Shown: piece after piece, positions 50,787-58,998 of the stretch
Layout of the letters: each line of letters begins with the position of its first letter
Numbering within the stretch: position 1 is the stretch's first letter
Origin: Vreelandella songnenensis
GTDB lineage: Bacteria > Pseudomonadota > Gammaproteobacteria > Pseudomonadales > Halomonadaceae
Assembly (NCBI RefSeq): GCF_003002925.1
Contig: NZ_PVTK01000001.1
Coordinates: 930,001 to 994,000 of the forward strand
DNA: 64,000 nt
Direction of reading: 5' to 3'
Translations under genes and position numbers: made by a program
Notes under the pieces: model-generated
The model's input: only the letters and a program-made list of their open reading frames with translations
Told to the model about the DNA's origin: nothing
The model's database searches: none

Positions 50787-51340
50787 AGCGACCTTCCTGA
50801 AGGCATGCCGCCCGGCTTGAGCGCTGACTCGAAGCGCTGGCAGAAATCGTGACTGCTGGCGCTGTAGGATTCGCGCATGTCACCCTGAGTGTCGTAGCGG
50901 CGCAGATCGCGGGAAATACGCACATCGTCGTCGCCGACCAGCACCGACACCCGCTCGACTTCGACAGGCTGCTGATTGAGCCCGCCGCCGAAACCAAGCC
51001 CGATGCCGGCACCAGCGCCTCGCCCGATACCGAATCCGCCAAAGACGCGCATGCCGCGGCCATAGCCGTAGGCGTTATCATACGGGTCGTAGTAGCCGTG
51101 CAGCGCCTCTTGCCGACTGGCGCTGATCAGCCCCAGCGACGTATCGGTGGAGTCCAGCTCGAAGCCCCATTCGGTAAGCACCGCCACGCTCTGGCGCAGC
51201 ACCGCTTGAGTATCGGCGCCACCGATGGAGAAGTAGCACGCGGCGGCCGGGGCGGGTTCTGCCTGGGGCAAGCGGTCCGGCGTGGCCTGACAGCCAGCCA
51301 GTGCCAGCAGGCAGGTCAACGTAACAGGTATTGGCTTCAT
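50783..51340 (-). CDS. Hypothetical lipoprotein with Gly/Tyr-rich insert
   Basis: A 185-residue lipoprotein (lipobox LALAGC, Cys17). The mature part has a helix (LRQSVAVLTEWGFEL) followed by DTSLGLISASRQ, then an insert of about 45 residues rich in Tyr, Gly and Arg (YDPYDNAYGYGRG, then GIGRGAGAGIGLGFGGG), then beta strands and a C-terminal helix with DFCQRFESAL. Two cysteines remain in the mature chain after the lipid-bearing one. AGGA lies six bases before ATG 51340. It is the first gene of a four-gene unit ending in the NicO exporter. Function unknown. Confidence 0.7.
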   Translation of the reverse strand: MKPIPVTLTCLLALAGCQATPDRLPQAEPAPAAACYFSIGGADTQAVLRQSVAVLTEWGFELDSTDTSLGLISASRQEALHGYYDPYDNAYGYGRGMRVFGGFGIGRGAGAGIGLGFGGGLNQQPVEVERVSVLVGDDDVRISRDLRRYDTQGDMRESYSASSHDFCQRFESALKPGGMPSGRSL

Positions 51341-51446
51341 GTTGGATCCTCTAGCGGTCGTCACGGCTGGTTTGCCACCAAGCGGCGCGTTAAGCTCGCC
51401 CTATTATCACGATAGATCACAGACCATAATCCACGGAGGTCGTGCG

Positions 51447-52586
51447 ATGAATATCCTGCTTTGCCCCGACAGTTTCAAAGACGCCCTGAGCGCCGAACAG
51501 GCCGCCCAGGCGATGGCTCAAGGTGTGCTCAGTGCCGCGCCTCACGCGCAGACCCACTGCTGCCCGCTGGCCGACGGCGGGGAAGGCAGCCTGGACGCCC
51601 TGATTGCGGCTACCGGTGCCAAGCGCTGTCAGGTAACGGTGCAGGATGCACTTGGCCGCCCCCGCCAGGCGGCCTGGGGCTGGCTTGCCGAACAGCGTAC
51701 CGCGTTTATCGAGCTGGCAGAAGCCAGCGGCCTGCAACACTTGAACGCCCAGGAGCGCGACGCTTTGCACACCTCGACCTTCGGGGTAGGCGAGCTGTTT
51801 CTGGCCGCGCTGGATCAGGGCGCGGAAAAGGCTCTATTGCTGCTGGGCGGTAGCGCCACCAACGATGGCGGGGCCGGCATGCTTCAGGCGCTGGGCGCGC
51901 GCCTGCTCGATGGCGAAGGCCAGCCGCTGCCTCCGGGCGGCGCGGCGCTGGCCACGCTTGAAACTCTGGAGCTTTCCGGTCTTGACCCGCGTCTGGCCAC
52001 GCTTAGCGTGGAAGCCGCGGTGGATGTGGATAACCCGCTCTTGGGCGAGCGTGGCGCCAGCGCCGTATTTGGCCCGCAAAAAGGCGCCTCGCCGGAGCAG
52101 GTGGCAGCGCTTGATGAAGCGCTTGACCGGTGGGCGCAGGTCAGTGCGCAGATCCTGGGCGAAGATTACCGTGACCTGCCCGGCGCAGGCGCTGCGGGTG
52201 GTATGGGTTTTGCTGCACGAGCCTTTCTCGGCGCCACGCTCAAGCCCGGCATTGACATGATCATGCAGCAGGCCAATATGCCCGCGCTTTTGGCCAGCGC
52301 CGACCTGGTGATGACCGGTGAAGGCCGCCTGGATGGGCAAAGCCTCTCCGGCAAGACCCCCATTGGCATTGCCCGGGCCGCCAAGCGCCTGGGCAAGCCG
52401 GTGATTGTGCTTGCCGGCAGCCTGGGCGAAGGCTGGCAGGCCTGCCTGGATGAAGGCGTCACGGCCGCCTTCGCCCTGGCCGATGGCCCGATGACTCTGG
52501 AAGAAGCACTACCGCGAACCGCCGAACTGCTCAGCGCGCGCTCGGAAAGTATCACCCGGGTGTGGATAAACCCGATGACCCCTTGA
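51447..52586 (+). CDS. Glycerate kinase
   Basis: Glycerate 2-kinase of the GarK/GlxK family (PF02595), making 2-phosphoglycerate from glycerate, the last step of glyoxylate/glucarate-derived glycerate use. The 379 residues show CPDSFKDALSA at the start, PLADGGEGSLDAL, LLGGSATNDGGAGMLQALG in shortened sense and TGEGRLDGQSLSGKTP near residue 290. GGAGG lies eight bases before ATG 51447; an open extension upstream is ignored. No tartronate semialdehyde reductase gene is adjacent. Confidence 0.93.
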   Translation: MNILLCPDSFKDALSAEQAAQAMAQGVLSAAPHAQTHCCPLADGGEGSLDALIAATGAKRCQVTVQDALGRPRQAAWGWLAEQRTAFIELAEASGLQHLNAQERDALHTSTFGVGELFLAALDQGAEKALLLLGGSATNDGGAGMLQALGARLLDGEGQPLPPGGAALATLETLELSGLDPRLATLSVEAAVDVDNPLLGERGASAVFGPQKGASPEQVAALDEALDRWAQVSAQILGEDYRDLPGAGAAGGMGFAARAFLGATLKPGIDMIMQQANMPALLASADLVMTGEGRLDGQSLSGKTPIGIARAAKRLGKPVIVLAGSLGEGWQACLDEGVTAAFALADGPMTLEEALPRTAELLSARSESITRVWINPMTP

Positions 52587-52776
52587 AAAACTCGGCCCGT
52601 GCCAGCATTACTGATGAAAGGACATAGCGTCATCAGGTGTGAAAGCCATGCCACCACGCTGATGCCACCAAGCTATGGGCACGATGTAGAAAACCTGTTT
52701 TTCAACATCACTACGACGTTTTATGCTGATCAAACGATTTGATAGCCGTTTTTCGGCTGCAACAGGGAGAGACGAC

Positions 52777-53253
52777 ATGACCGATACCAACAGCATTGGC
52801 CTACATGAAAGCAGCGCCAGCCAGCTGGCCGAGAAACTGAACCACCTGCTGGCCAACTATCAGATCTTTTACATGAACGTGCGCGGCTACCACTGGAACG
52901 TCAAGGGTAGCGACTTCTTCGAGCTGCACGTCAAGTTCGAAGAGTTCTATACCGACCTGCTGACCAAGGTAGACGAAGTCGCCGAGCGTATTCTGACCCT
53001 GGGCCACAAGCCGGTTCACGCCTACAGCGACTATGCCAAGCTTTCCCACATTCAGGAAGACAAGGACGTTCACGATGGCAAGGCCTGCGTCAACGGTGTG
53101 GTAAAAGGCTATCAGACCCTGATCGAGCTTCAGCGCGAAGTGCTCTCTCTGGCCTCCGATGCCGACGATGAAGGCACCGCTTCCATGGCCAGCGACTATA
53201 TTCGCGACCAGGAAAAGACCATCTGGATGCTTAACGCCTATCTCGGCAAGTAA
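52777..53253 (+). CDS. dps: Dps-family DNA-binding/mini-ferritin protein
   Basis: A 158-residue ferritin-like dodecamer protein that stores iron using peroxide and protects DNA. The ferroxidase-site ligands are seen in YHWNVKG (His), and KFEEFYTDLLTKVDEVAERI in shortened sense (Asp and Glu in VDEVAE). The N-terminal tail is short and not Lys-rich, so DNA binding may be weak. AGGGAGAG precedes the ATG. A strong terminator follows, so it is a single-gene transcript. Confidence 0.92.
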   Translation: MTDTNSIGLHESSASQLAEKLNHLLANYQIFYMNVRGYHWNVKGSDFFELHVKFEEFYTDLLTKVDEVAERILTLGHKPVHAYSDYAKLSHIQEDKDVHDGKACVNGVVKGYQTLIELQREVLSLASDADDEGTASMASDYIRDQEKTIWMLNAYLGK

Positions 53254-53274
53254 AACGCACGCAGCTTGCCCAGC

Positions 53275-53304
53275 AAAACGGCACCTTCAAGGTGCCGTTT
53301 TTTT
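53275..53304. terminator. dps terminator, bidirectional
   Basis: Perfect 8-bp stem (53278-53285 with 53291-53298) with a five-base loop, followed by seven T on the plus strand and four T on the minus strand. It also serves the convergent pepD, which ends 12 bases away. Confidence 0.88.
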
Positions 53305-53315
53305 ATGCCTGCTAT

Positions 53316-54782
53316 CTAGGATTTCTGAGCCAGATCTTCCATCAGCGCGTGCAGCATGCGCCAGAACTCATCGACGGAATCAAGCTCGACACGCTCGTCT
53401 GGTGAGTGGGCGCCGCGAATCAGCGGGCCAAACGAGATCATGTCCAGGTGCGGGTATTTGCTGCCCAGAATGCCGCACTCAAGGCCTGCGTGAATCACCT
53501 TGACCGCCGGCTCCTTGCCGAACAGCGCCGCATGGCGCTTGTTGAAGGTGGCAAGCAGCGCACTGCCCGGATTGGGCGCCCAGCCTGGGTAGCCATTCTC
53601 CACGCGTACCCGGGCGCCGATAAGCCCGAACAGCGCCTGAAAACGATCCGCCATGGCCGTTGCCGCCGTATCGTGCAGCGAGCGTACCAGCGCACACAGA
53701 TGTAAACGCCCGGCTTCGAGGCTCAATACGCCCAGGTTGTTGGAGGTTTCCACTACACCGGGCACGTCGGCGCTCATGCGCTCGACCCCGCAAGGGGCGG
53801 CGTGCAGCGCGGCAACCAGCATGGCGCTCGCGTCCAGGGTCAGCGGCTCTGCCTGAGTGCTGCCCGTTGACCGCGCGGCACTCAGCGCCAGGCCGCTGTC
53901 GCCGCTGCCCAGCTCGGCGCGCAGCGTGGCTTCAAGATCACCCAGCGCCTTCAGAGCAGCGTCCACTTCGTCACTGGGCAGGGCGACCTGGGCAAACGCT
54001 TCCCGGGGGATGGCGTTACGCAGCGTACCGCCCTGATAGCTCACCAGGCGCGCGTCAAAGCCTTCCAGAGTGCGCAGCGCACGTACCAGCAGGCGGTTGG
54101 CGTTACCCAGCGGCTGATGGATATCCATGCCCGAGTGCCCGCCCTTGAGGCCGGTGAGGGCCAGGTCGAGAAGCTGCTCATCGTCGCGCAGCGCGGCGCT
54201 GGGCAGCTGGGCATCCACCACCACGTCAGCGCCGCCCGCACAGCCGATATACACCTCGCCACGGTCTTCACTGTCCAGGTTGAGCAGCAGCGAGCCCTTG
54301 AGCCAGTTCTCGGCCAGGTTCAGCGCGCCGCCCATGGAGGTTTCTTCCTCAAGGGTGAACAGCGCTTCCAGCGGCCCGTGGGTCAGGCTGGGGTCTTCCA
54401 GCACGGCGAGAATGGCCGCCACCCCCATGCCGTTGTCGGCCCCGAGCGTGGTGCCGTCGGCGTGCAGCCAGCCGTCGGCTACGTAGGTGCTGATCGGGTC
54501 GCGGGAGAAGTCGTGGGCGTGGCCGGCGTTGGCCTGGGCCACCATGTCCAGATGGCCCTGGAGAATGACGCCGGGGGCCTGCTCGCAGCCGGGTGTGGCC
54601 GGCTTGCAGATACGCAGGTTGCCGAAGCTGTCGCGGTCGTGGGCCAGGCCCTGGTCATCGGCCCAGGCTTCGAGAATCGCGACCAGCGCCGCCTCTTCGC
54701 CCGAGGGGCGCGGCGTATTACACAGCGTGCGAAAGTGGCGCCAAACGATGGATGGCGTCAGCGCGTCCAGGTGTGCGTTCAT
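53316..54782 (-). CDS. pepD: Aminoacyl-histidine dipeptidase (cytosol nonspecific dipeptidase)
   Basis: Zinc-dependent M20 family dipeptidase that cleaves Xaa-His and other dipeptides. At 488 residues it matches E. coli PepD. Metal and catalytic residues: His77 and Asp79 in GHLDMV, Asp116 in GADNGMG, and the EEE of TLEEETSMGG at 145-147. GAAGAG precedes the ATG. It lies 32 bases after tmcA on the same strand and may be cotranscribed with it. Confidence 0.94.
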   Translation of the reverse strand: MNAHLDALTPSIVWRHFRTLCNTPRPSGEEAALVAILEAWADDQGLAHDRDSFGNLRICKPATPGCEQAPGVILQGHLDMVAQANAGHAHDFSRDPISTYVADGWLHADGTTLGADNGMGVAAILAVLEDPSLTHGPLEALFTLEEETSMGGALNLAENWLKGSLLLNLDSEDRGEVYIGCAGGADVVVDAQLPSAALRDDEQLLDLALTGLKGGHSGMDIHQPLGNANRLLVRALRTLEGFDARLVSYQGGTLRNAIPREAFAQVALPSDEVDAALKALGDLEATLRAELGSGDSGLALSAARSTGSTQAEPLTLDASAMLVAALHAAPCGVERMSADVPGVVETSNNLGVLSLEAGRLHLCALVRSLHDTAATAMADRFQALFGLIGARVRVENGYPGWAPNPGSALLATFNKRHAALFGKEPAVKVIHAGLECGILGSKYPHLDMISFGPLIRGAHSPDERVELDSVDEFWRMLHALMEDLAQKS

Positions 54783-54814
54783 AAAAACTCTTCATTATCC
54801 AAAGTCGCCCCACT

Positions 54815-56977
54815 TTACCCCTCCACGCGGCGAGGGAAAAGCATGCCGTGTGCAGCGACCCTTTCAACTGCCTGACGCAGTGCCCGCACGGCCTCGGCGT
54901 GGGCAGCGGCCAAGGGGCGATTCTGGTAGGCCCACCCCGCCAGCTGCTGATGCTCGATAGAGGCCGCCTGCGCGGCGCCGGTTTCCCGCGCGAGCGCCTG
55001 AAGTGCCGGGCGCGCCAGCGCCGGGTCGCGCCGCCCGTAGGCCACATCGCTCACCGCCTGGCACTCTTCGGCGCTCAGCGGCTGGCGGGGTAGCGCCTGG
55101 AGCAGCAGCGATACTACATCCGCTGGCAGGCCGGAAAGCTCGAAGGCCAGAAGCCCGGGCAGCGCTGCGGCAAACGCAGCGCTCAAGGCGCTCAGCACGG
55201 CGTCGCCTTCATCGTTCAGCGATTTGGCCACCATCACCGCAAACTCGCCCGTGGCGGTTTCGCGGGTCACCCCCAGACGCACGGGCTGAAACCCCTGAGC
55301 AAACCAGAACCGCAGCAGAGCGGCTTCGGCGCCGAAGGTCGCGCCATACAGCGCAACGCCCTGGCGCGCGGCGGCCCGGCTGTCATCGTCGATCAGCTGC
55401 TGAGCCAGGCCTTCGCGACGGCGTTCAGGGTGAGTGGCAATACGCACCACGCGCTTCCAGCGGGCGCGAAGCGCGGCCCGGCTGCCCACGTGCGCCGCCA
55501 GCGACTGGGCCAGCAAGTGCCCCTGAGGGCGGCGTTCGCCCAGCGCCACCTGCTCGGCAAGCGCTGGTGCAAAGCCGCCCTCCTCCCGCGTGACCAGTAC
55601 GGCCTGGGGGGCGCAGGACCTGCCCATCACGCGTAGCGTGGTGCCCGGCCCATCCAGCAGCTGGCGTAAATCGCTGGGCGAGGTGCGATAGTGCGACTGC
55701 ACCAGCAGACCGAACATGGCTTGCAGGGCCTCTTCATCCAGGGCCAGCGCGTCGCGCTCGATCACCTGCGATGCTACCGGCGGCTTCTGGCGTTCAGCAT
55801 CAGGCAACGGCGCCTTGAGCAGCAGCAGCTGGTTCACCGCGGCTTCAAGCGGGTCACCCGCCCCCCAGCGGATGGGTGCGTTCAAGGTCAACGCTTTCCA
55901 CTGCGGCGTCAGCCGGTCGAGCGCGCAACGAAAACGCAGCGCAAAGCCACGCCCGGAGCCTTCGTAGCCATCCACGGTGGTGGCAAACGCGATGCGCGGA
56001 AAGGCAGCAAGCCACTGCCCGAGAAGCGCCGCCGGAATGGCCGCTGCCTCATCGACCATCAGGTAGCGGCCATCGCCGCCCTGCCGCCCGGCCTCGACCT
56101 CCTGGGTCAGCACGTCCGGTGGCAGAAAACAGAGCTCGGCGCCGTTTTTCAGTTGAAAGCGGTTCGGGGTCAAACGCTTGCCATCAGGGCACAGCGCTGC
56201 CAGCCGCTCGAACAGGCTTTCTACCGCGCCCAGCCTGGGCGCGGTGGTCACCAGCGACATGCCGTCTTGCATCAGCCGCGCGCAGGCAATGCCCAGCGCG
56301 GCGCTCTTACCCCGGCCGCGGTCGGCGGTGATCACCAACGGGCGGCGGCGCTTCAGGCGCACCAGTTGGGCCACACAGGCGGTCTGATCCGCCGTGCGGC
56401 AGGCCATGTCATCCATTGCGCCTGCGGCTTGCAAGCCCGCCGCCAGGCGGGGAAGCGCGGGCAACGCCTGGGCCTGCCACGTCACCACATCCTTGCGGCC
56501 ACCCAATAGATGCGCCAGACGGGCCAGATAGCGGGCACTCAGCTGCTGCCATGGCCAGGGGTGATCGGCAAGACGGGCGTAGTCCGGGTCTGGCCGGGCG
56601 CCCCAGTCCGCTTGCGTGATGAGCACCAGCAGGCCACCGCCGGTCAGCGTGCCCGCCAGCGCCCCCAAGGCTTCCGGGTCGAAACCTGCACGGCCGCTGG
56701 CGTCGAACACTACCAGTTGATGCTCGGCCCCCAGGCGCGTGCGCGCCTTGCGCGGCGTTATAAAGCTCAAATCCGTCGGCGCGTCCTCCTCATGGGCAAC
56801 CCACAGCGGCGCCTGCCAACTAGCGGCATGCCATAGCTGCTGGGCACGGGCGCGGCACTCTGCGGGATCGCCTGCAAGCCAGACCAGCTGGCGCCAGCGG
56901 CGGCGGCGAAGACGTCCAGCATGTGCCAGCAGCGCCTTGATGGCGCGCGCATCGCTGCTTAACGCTTTCGTCAACAT
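54815..56977 (-). CDS. tmcA: tRNA(Met) cytidine acetyltransferase
   Basis: Acetylates N4 of C34 in the anticodon of elongator tRNA-Met using ATP and acetyl-CoA. The 720 residues show an N-terminal DUF1726 domain (about 70-180), a RecD-like helicase domain with Walker A TADRGRGKSA (217-226) and the Walker B-type MVDEAAAIP, and a GNAT acetyltransferase domain with RIATHPERRREGLAQQL in shortened sense (ATHPERRREG), then a C-terminal helical tail. Bases before the start are AT-rich. Confidence 0.93.
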   Translation of the reverse strand: MLTKALSSDARAIKALLAHAGRLRRRRWRQLVWLAGDPAECRARAQQLWHAASWQAPLWVAHEEDAPTDLSFITPRKARTRLGAEHQLVVFDASGRAGFDPEALGALAGTLTGGGLLVLITQADWGARPDPDYARLADHPWPWQQLSARYLARLAHLLGGRKDVVTWQAQALPALPRLAAGLQAAGAMDDMACRTADQTACVAQLVRLKRRRPLVITADRGRGKSAALGIACARLMQDGMSLVTTAPRLGAVESLFERLAALCPDGKRLTPNRFQLKNGAELCFLPPDVLTQEVEAGRQGGDGRYLMVDEAAAIPAALLGQWLAAFPRIAFATTVDGYEGSGRGFALRFRCALDRLTPQWKALTLNAPIRWGAGDPLEAAVNQLLLLKAPLPDAERQKPPVASQVIERDALALDEEALQAMFGLLVQSHYRTSPSDLRQLLDGPGTTLRVMGRSCAPQAVLVTREEGGFAPALAEQVALGERRPQGHLLAQSLAAHVGSRAALRARWKRVVRIATHPERRREGLAQQLIDDDSRAAARQGVALYGATFGAEAALLRFWFAQGFQPVRLGVTRETATGEFAVMVAKSLNDEGDAVLSALSAAFAAALPGLLAFELSGLPADVVSLLLQALPRQPLSAEECQAVSDVAYGRRDPALARPALQALARETGAAQAASIEHQQLAGWAYQNRPLAAAHAEAVRALRQAVERVAAHGMLFPRRVEG

Positions 56978-57332
56978 GGGCCAGAGTCGGGCTGGGGTAG
57001 CGCAGGCATAAAGCTCCTGATGGCGGTCAATTGATTAACACTTTGGTGGAACAAAACGGTTTGATTGAACACTCTGACGCCTGTAGGCCGCCCTCTCAAC
57101 TTCCACCAAACAAAAGCAACTACTTGGTTTATCTGAAAATAAGTCACAGCACTTGATTTACGCGCCGCCATGTTACCCATTTTGCGGCTATTGCGTTGCC
57201 GCCGGGTGAGTGTGCTAGCTTAGCCTTGCGGCCTGCCACTAACGCGCTTACGTAAACGTTAGCTTGCGGCCTCTTTCCTGCATTGCGGTAACAACCACTA
57301 ATAATGCCTTATGCCAACCAGGAAAAACCATC
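56978..57332. promoter_or_regulatory. AT-rich regulatory region upstream of the TRAP operon
   Basis: Gap of 355 bases with no convincing gene and several ordered repeats. TTTGGTGGAA (57042-57051) recurs inverted as TTCCACCAAA (57101-57110). TTGATTAACACT (57031-57042) recurs as TTGATTGAACACT (57061-57073), 30 bases on, about three helical turns. CTAACG (57239-57244) faces CGTTAG (57257-57262), the latter inside GTAAACGTTAGC, which has the AACGTT core of LacI-family operators. CTTGCGGCCT occurs twice (57225-57234 and 57263-57272). These are probably sites for regulators of dctPQM and tmcA; which regulators is unknown. Confidence 0.5.
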
Positions 57333-58436
57333 ATGAACAAGCTCTCCCGTTTCAGCCTCACCAGCCTTGCAACTGGCATCACACTCGCTGCACTGACGAC
57401 GACTGCCCACGCTCAGGAGCAGTGGACCATGACCTCCACCTGGGCGGAAAACCTTGATCTGATCAAGATCGACCAGCACTGGGTCGAGCTGGTCAACAAG
57501 CTTGCCGGCGACGAGGTGCAGATCAACTTTCGCGCCGGTGGCACGCTGATGCCTGGCCCGGAGGTATTTGACGCCACCGAAACCGGCAGCATCGAAGCCG
57601 CCGGCGACTGGCCAGGCTACTGGGCGGGCGTCAACCCGGCCTTTTCTCCCCTGGCCACGACCACCAGCCTTTTCAACGGCGTCGACTATCTTAACTGGAT
57701 TCAGCAGTGGGGTGGGCGCGAACTCTACGAGGAGATCTACGGCCAGTTCAACATGATGTACCTGCCCTACGGGATCACCAACAACGAATCGGGTTTCATG
57801 GGCCGCACGCCGATTGCCAGCATCGCCGACCTTGAAGGCAAGCGCCTGCGCCTTTCAGGCCGCGACCAGGGCCGGGTGCTCGAGCAGCTGGGCGGCTCCC
57901 AGGTGACGCTTGCCGGTGGCGAGGTTTATCAGGCCATCGAGCGCGGCGTGATCGATGCCGGCGAGTTCTCGACGCCAGGGGTCGACTTCAACGCAGGCTT
58001 TGCGGAAGTGGCCGACAACTGGGCAACGCCGGGCTGGCACCAGTCCGCCAGCGTGTTCGGCGTGATGATCAACATGGATGCCTGGAATGCGCTTTCCGAG
58101 GAGACCCAGGAGAAGCTGCGCATCGCCGCCGATGCCACCATGGCATGGTCGCTGGCCTGGTCCGAGCGTGAGTCCAATACTGCCACCCAGAAGTTTATTG
58201 ATGCCGGCGTGACCATCAACCAGTTCTCCGAAGAGGATCTGGCGCGCATTCAGGAAGTGACCAATCAGGTCATCGTCCAGGGCGCCTGCGAAAACCCTGA
58301 CCACGCCAAGGTTTACCACTCCATGGTGAGCTATCTCCAGGAGTACGCCACCTGGCGCGACGTATCGGTGCCCTTCAACATGAGCCGCACCATGAACGAC
58401 CTGCCGTCTCTGGAAGAGATCGAAGCCTGCCTGTAA
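57333..58436 (+). CDS. dctP: TRAP transporter solute-binding protein DctP
   Basis: Periplasmic receptor of a TRAP carboxylate transporter. The 367 residues start with a signal peptide (about 1-27, ending TAHA). The mature protein has WTMTSTWAENL at its start, and the conserved substrate arginine segment GKRLRLSGRDQGR near residue 170. Lengths and the WPGYWAGVNPAF segment recall the subfamily with mannitol/keto-acid type receptors, but the ligand is not decidable. AGGA lies about ten bases before the ATG. It is first in dctP-Q-M. Confidence 0.9.
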   Translation: MNKLSRFSLTSLATGITLAALTTTAHAQEQWTMTSTWAENLDLIKIDQHWVELVNKLAGDEVQINFRAGGTLMPGPEVFDATETGSIEAAGDWPGYWAGVNPAFSPLATTTSLFNGVDYLNWIQQWGGRELYEEIYGQFNMMYLPYGITNNESGFMGRTPIASIADLEGKRLRLSGRDQGRVLEQLGGSQVTLAGGEVYQAIERGVIDAGEFSTPGVDFNAGFAEVADNWATPGWHQSASVFGVMINMDAWNALSEETQEKLRIAADATMAWSLAWSERESNTATQKFIDAGVTINQFSEEDLARIQEVTNQVIVQGACENPDHAKVYHSMVSYLQEYATWRDVSVPFNMSRTMNDLPSLEEIEACL

Positions 58437-58449
58437 GGCGCTCACGTTT

Positions 58450-58470
58450 CGCCCCGGCCGGGCCGGGGCG
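58450..58470 (+). other. Intercistronic hairpin between dctP and dctQ
   Basis: Near-perfect GC-only palindrome (58450-58459 with 58461-58470) lying 14 bases after dctP and 25 bases before dctQ. It has no T-run. Such hairpins between receptor and permease genes commonly stabilise the receptor mRNA and lower permease expression. That role is inferred here. Confidence 0.6.
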
Positions 58471-58494
58471 GTTATTGTGCGAAGGAGGTCTTTC

Positions 58495-58998
58495 ATGAAT
58501 GCGATTGCCCGCGCCATCGATGCGCTCAATGAGGCGTTTGGGCGCCTGATAGCGCCGCTGATTGCCGTGATTACCCTGATCGTGCTGTTCGATATCGTCT
58601 CGCGCTTCGTGTTCGGCCGCCCCAGCGACTGGGCGTTCGATGTCACCAAGATGCTGTTTGGCGCGCACTTCATGCTGATGGCAGCCTACGGGCTGCGCCA
58701 CCACGTGCATGTGGAGGTAGACGTACTAAAGCGCCTGCTATCGCGCCGCAAGCAGGCCGTGCTGGAACTGATCGGCTATGCGGTGTTCTTCGTGCCGTTC
58801 ATCTGGATGCTGATCAAGTACGGCTGGCTGTTCTTCGAGCGCGCCTTCAACCGCGGTGAAACCACCTACGGCATGATGTCGATTCCGGTCTACCCCATCA
58901 AGGGCGTGATTGTGGTGGCGGCGGTTCTGCTGCTGCTTCAGGCCATCGCTATCGTTCTGCGCGCCTTTATGCAGCTGCGTGAGGAGACACCGGCATGA
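58495..58998 (+). CDS. dctQ: TRAP transporter small permease DctQ
   Basis: A 167-residue four-helix membrane subunit that joins the receptor to the large permease. The family features RFVFGRPSDWAFDVTKMLFGAHF (shortened: PSDWAFDVTKM) and LRHHVHVEVDV near residue 75 are present. GAAGGAGG lies about eight bases before ATG 58495. The stop overlaps dctM by ATGA. Confidence 0.92.
   Translation: MNAIARAIDALNEAFGRLIAPLIAVITLIVLFDIVSRFVFGRPSDWAFDVTKMLFGAHFMLMAAYGLRHHVHVEVDVLKRLLSRRKQAVLELIGYAVFFVPFIWMLIKYGWLFFERAFNRGETTYGMMSIPVYPIKGVIVVAAVLLLLQAIAIVLRAFMQLREETPA

Noticed and set aside
56971..57180. 69-codon minus-strand frame upstream of tmcA
   Set aside because: No ribosome site, no family, and it covers the repeat-bearing regulatory region; more likely non-coding.
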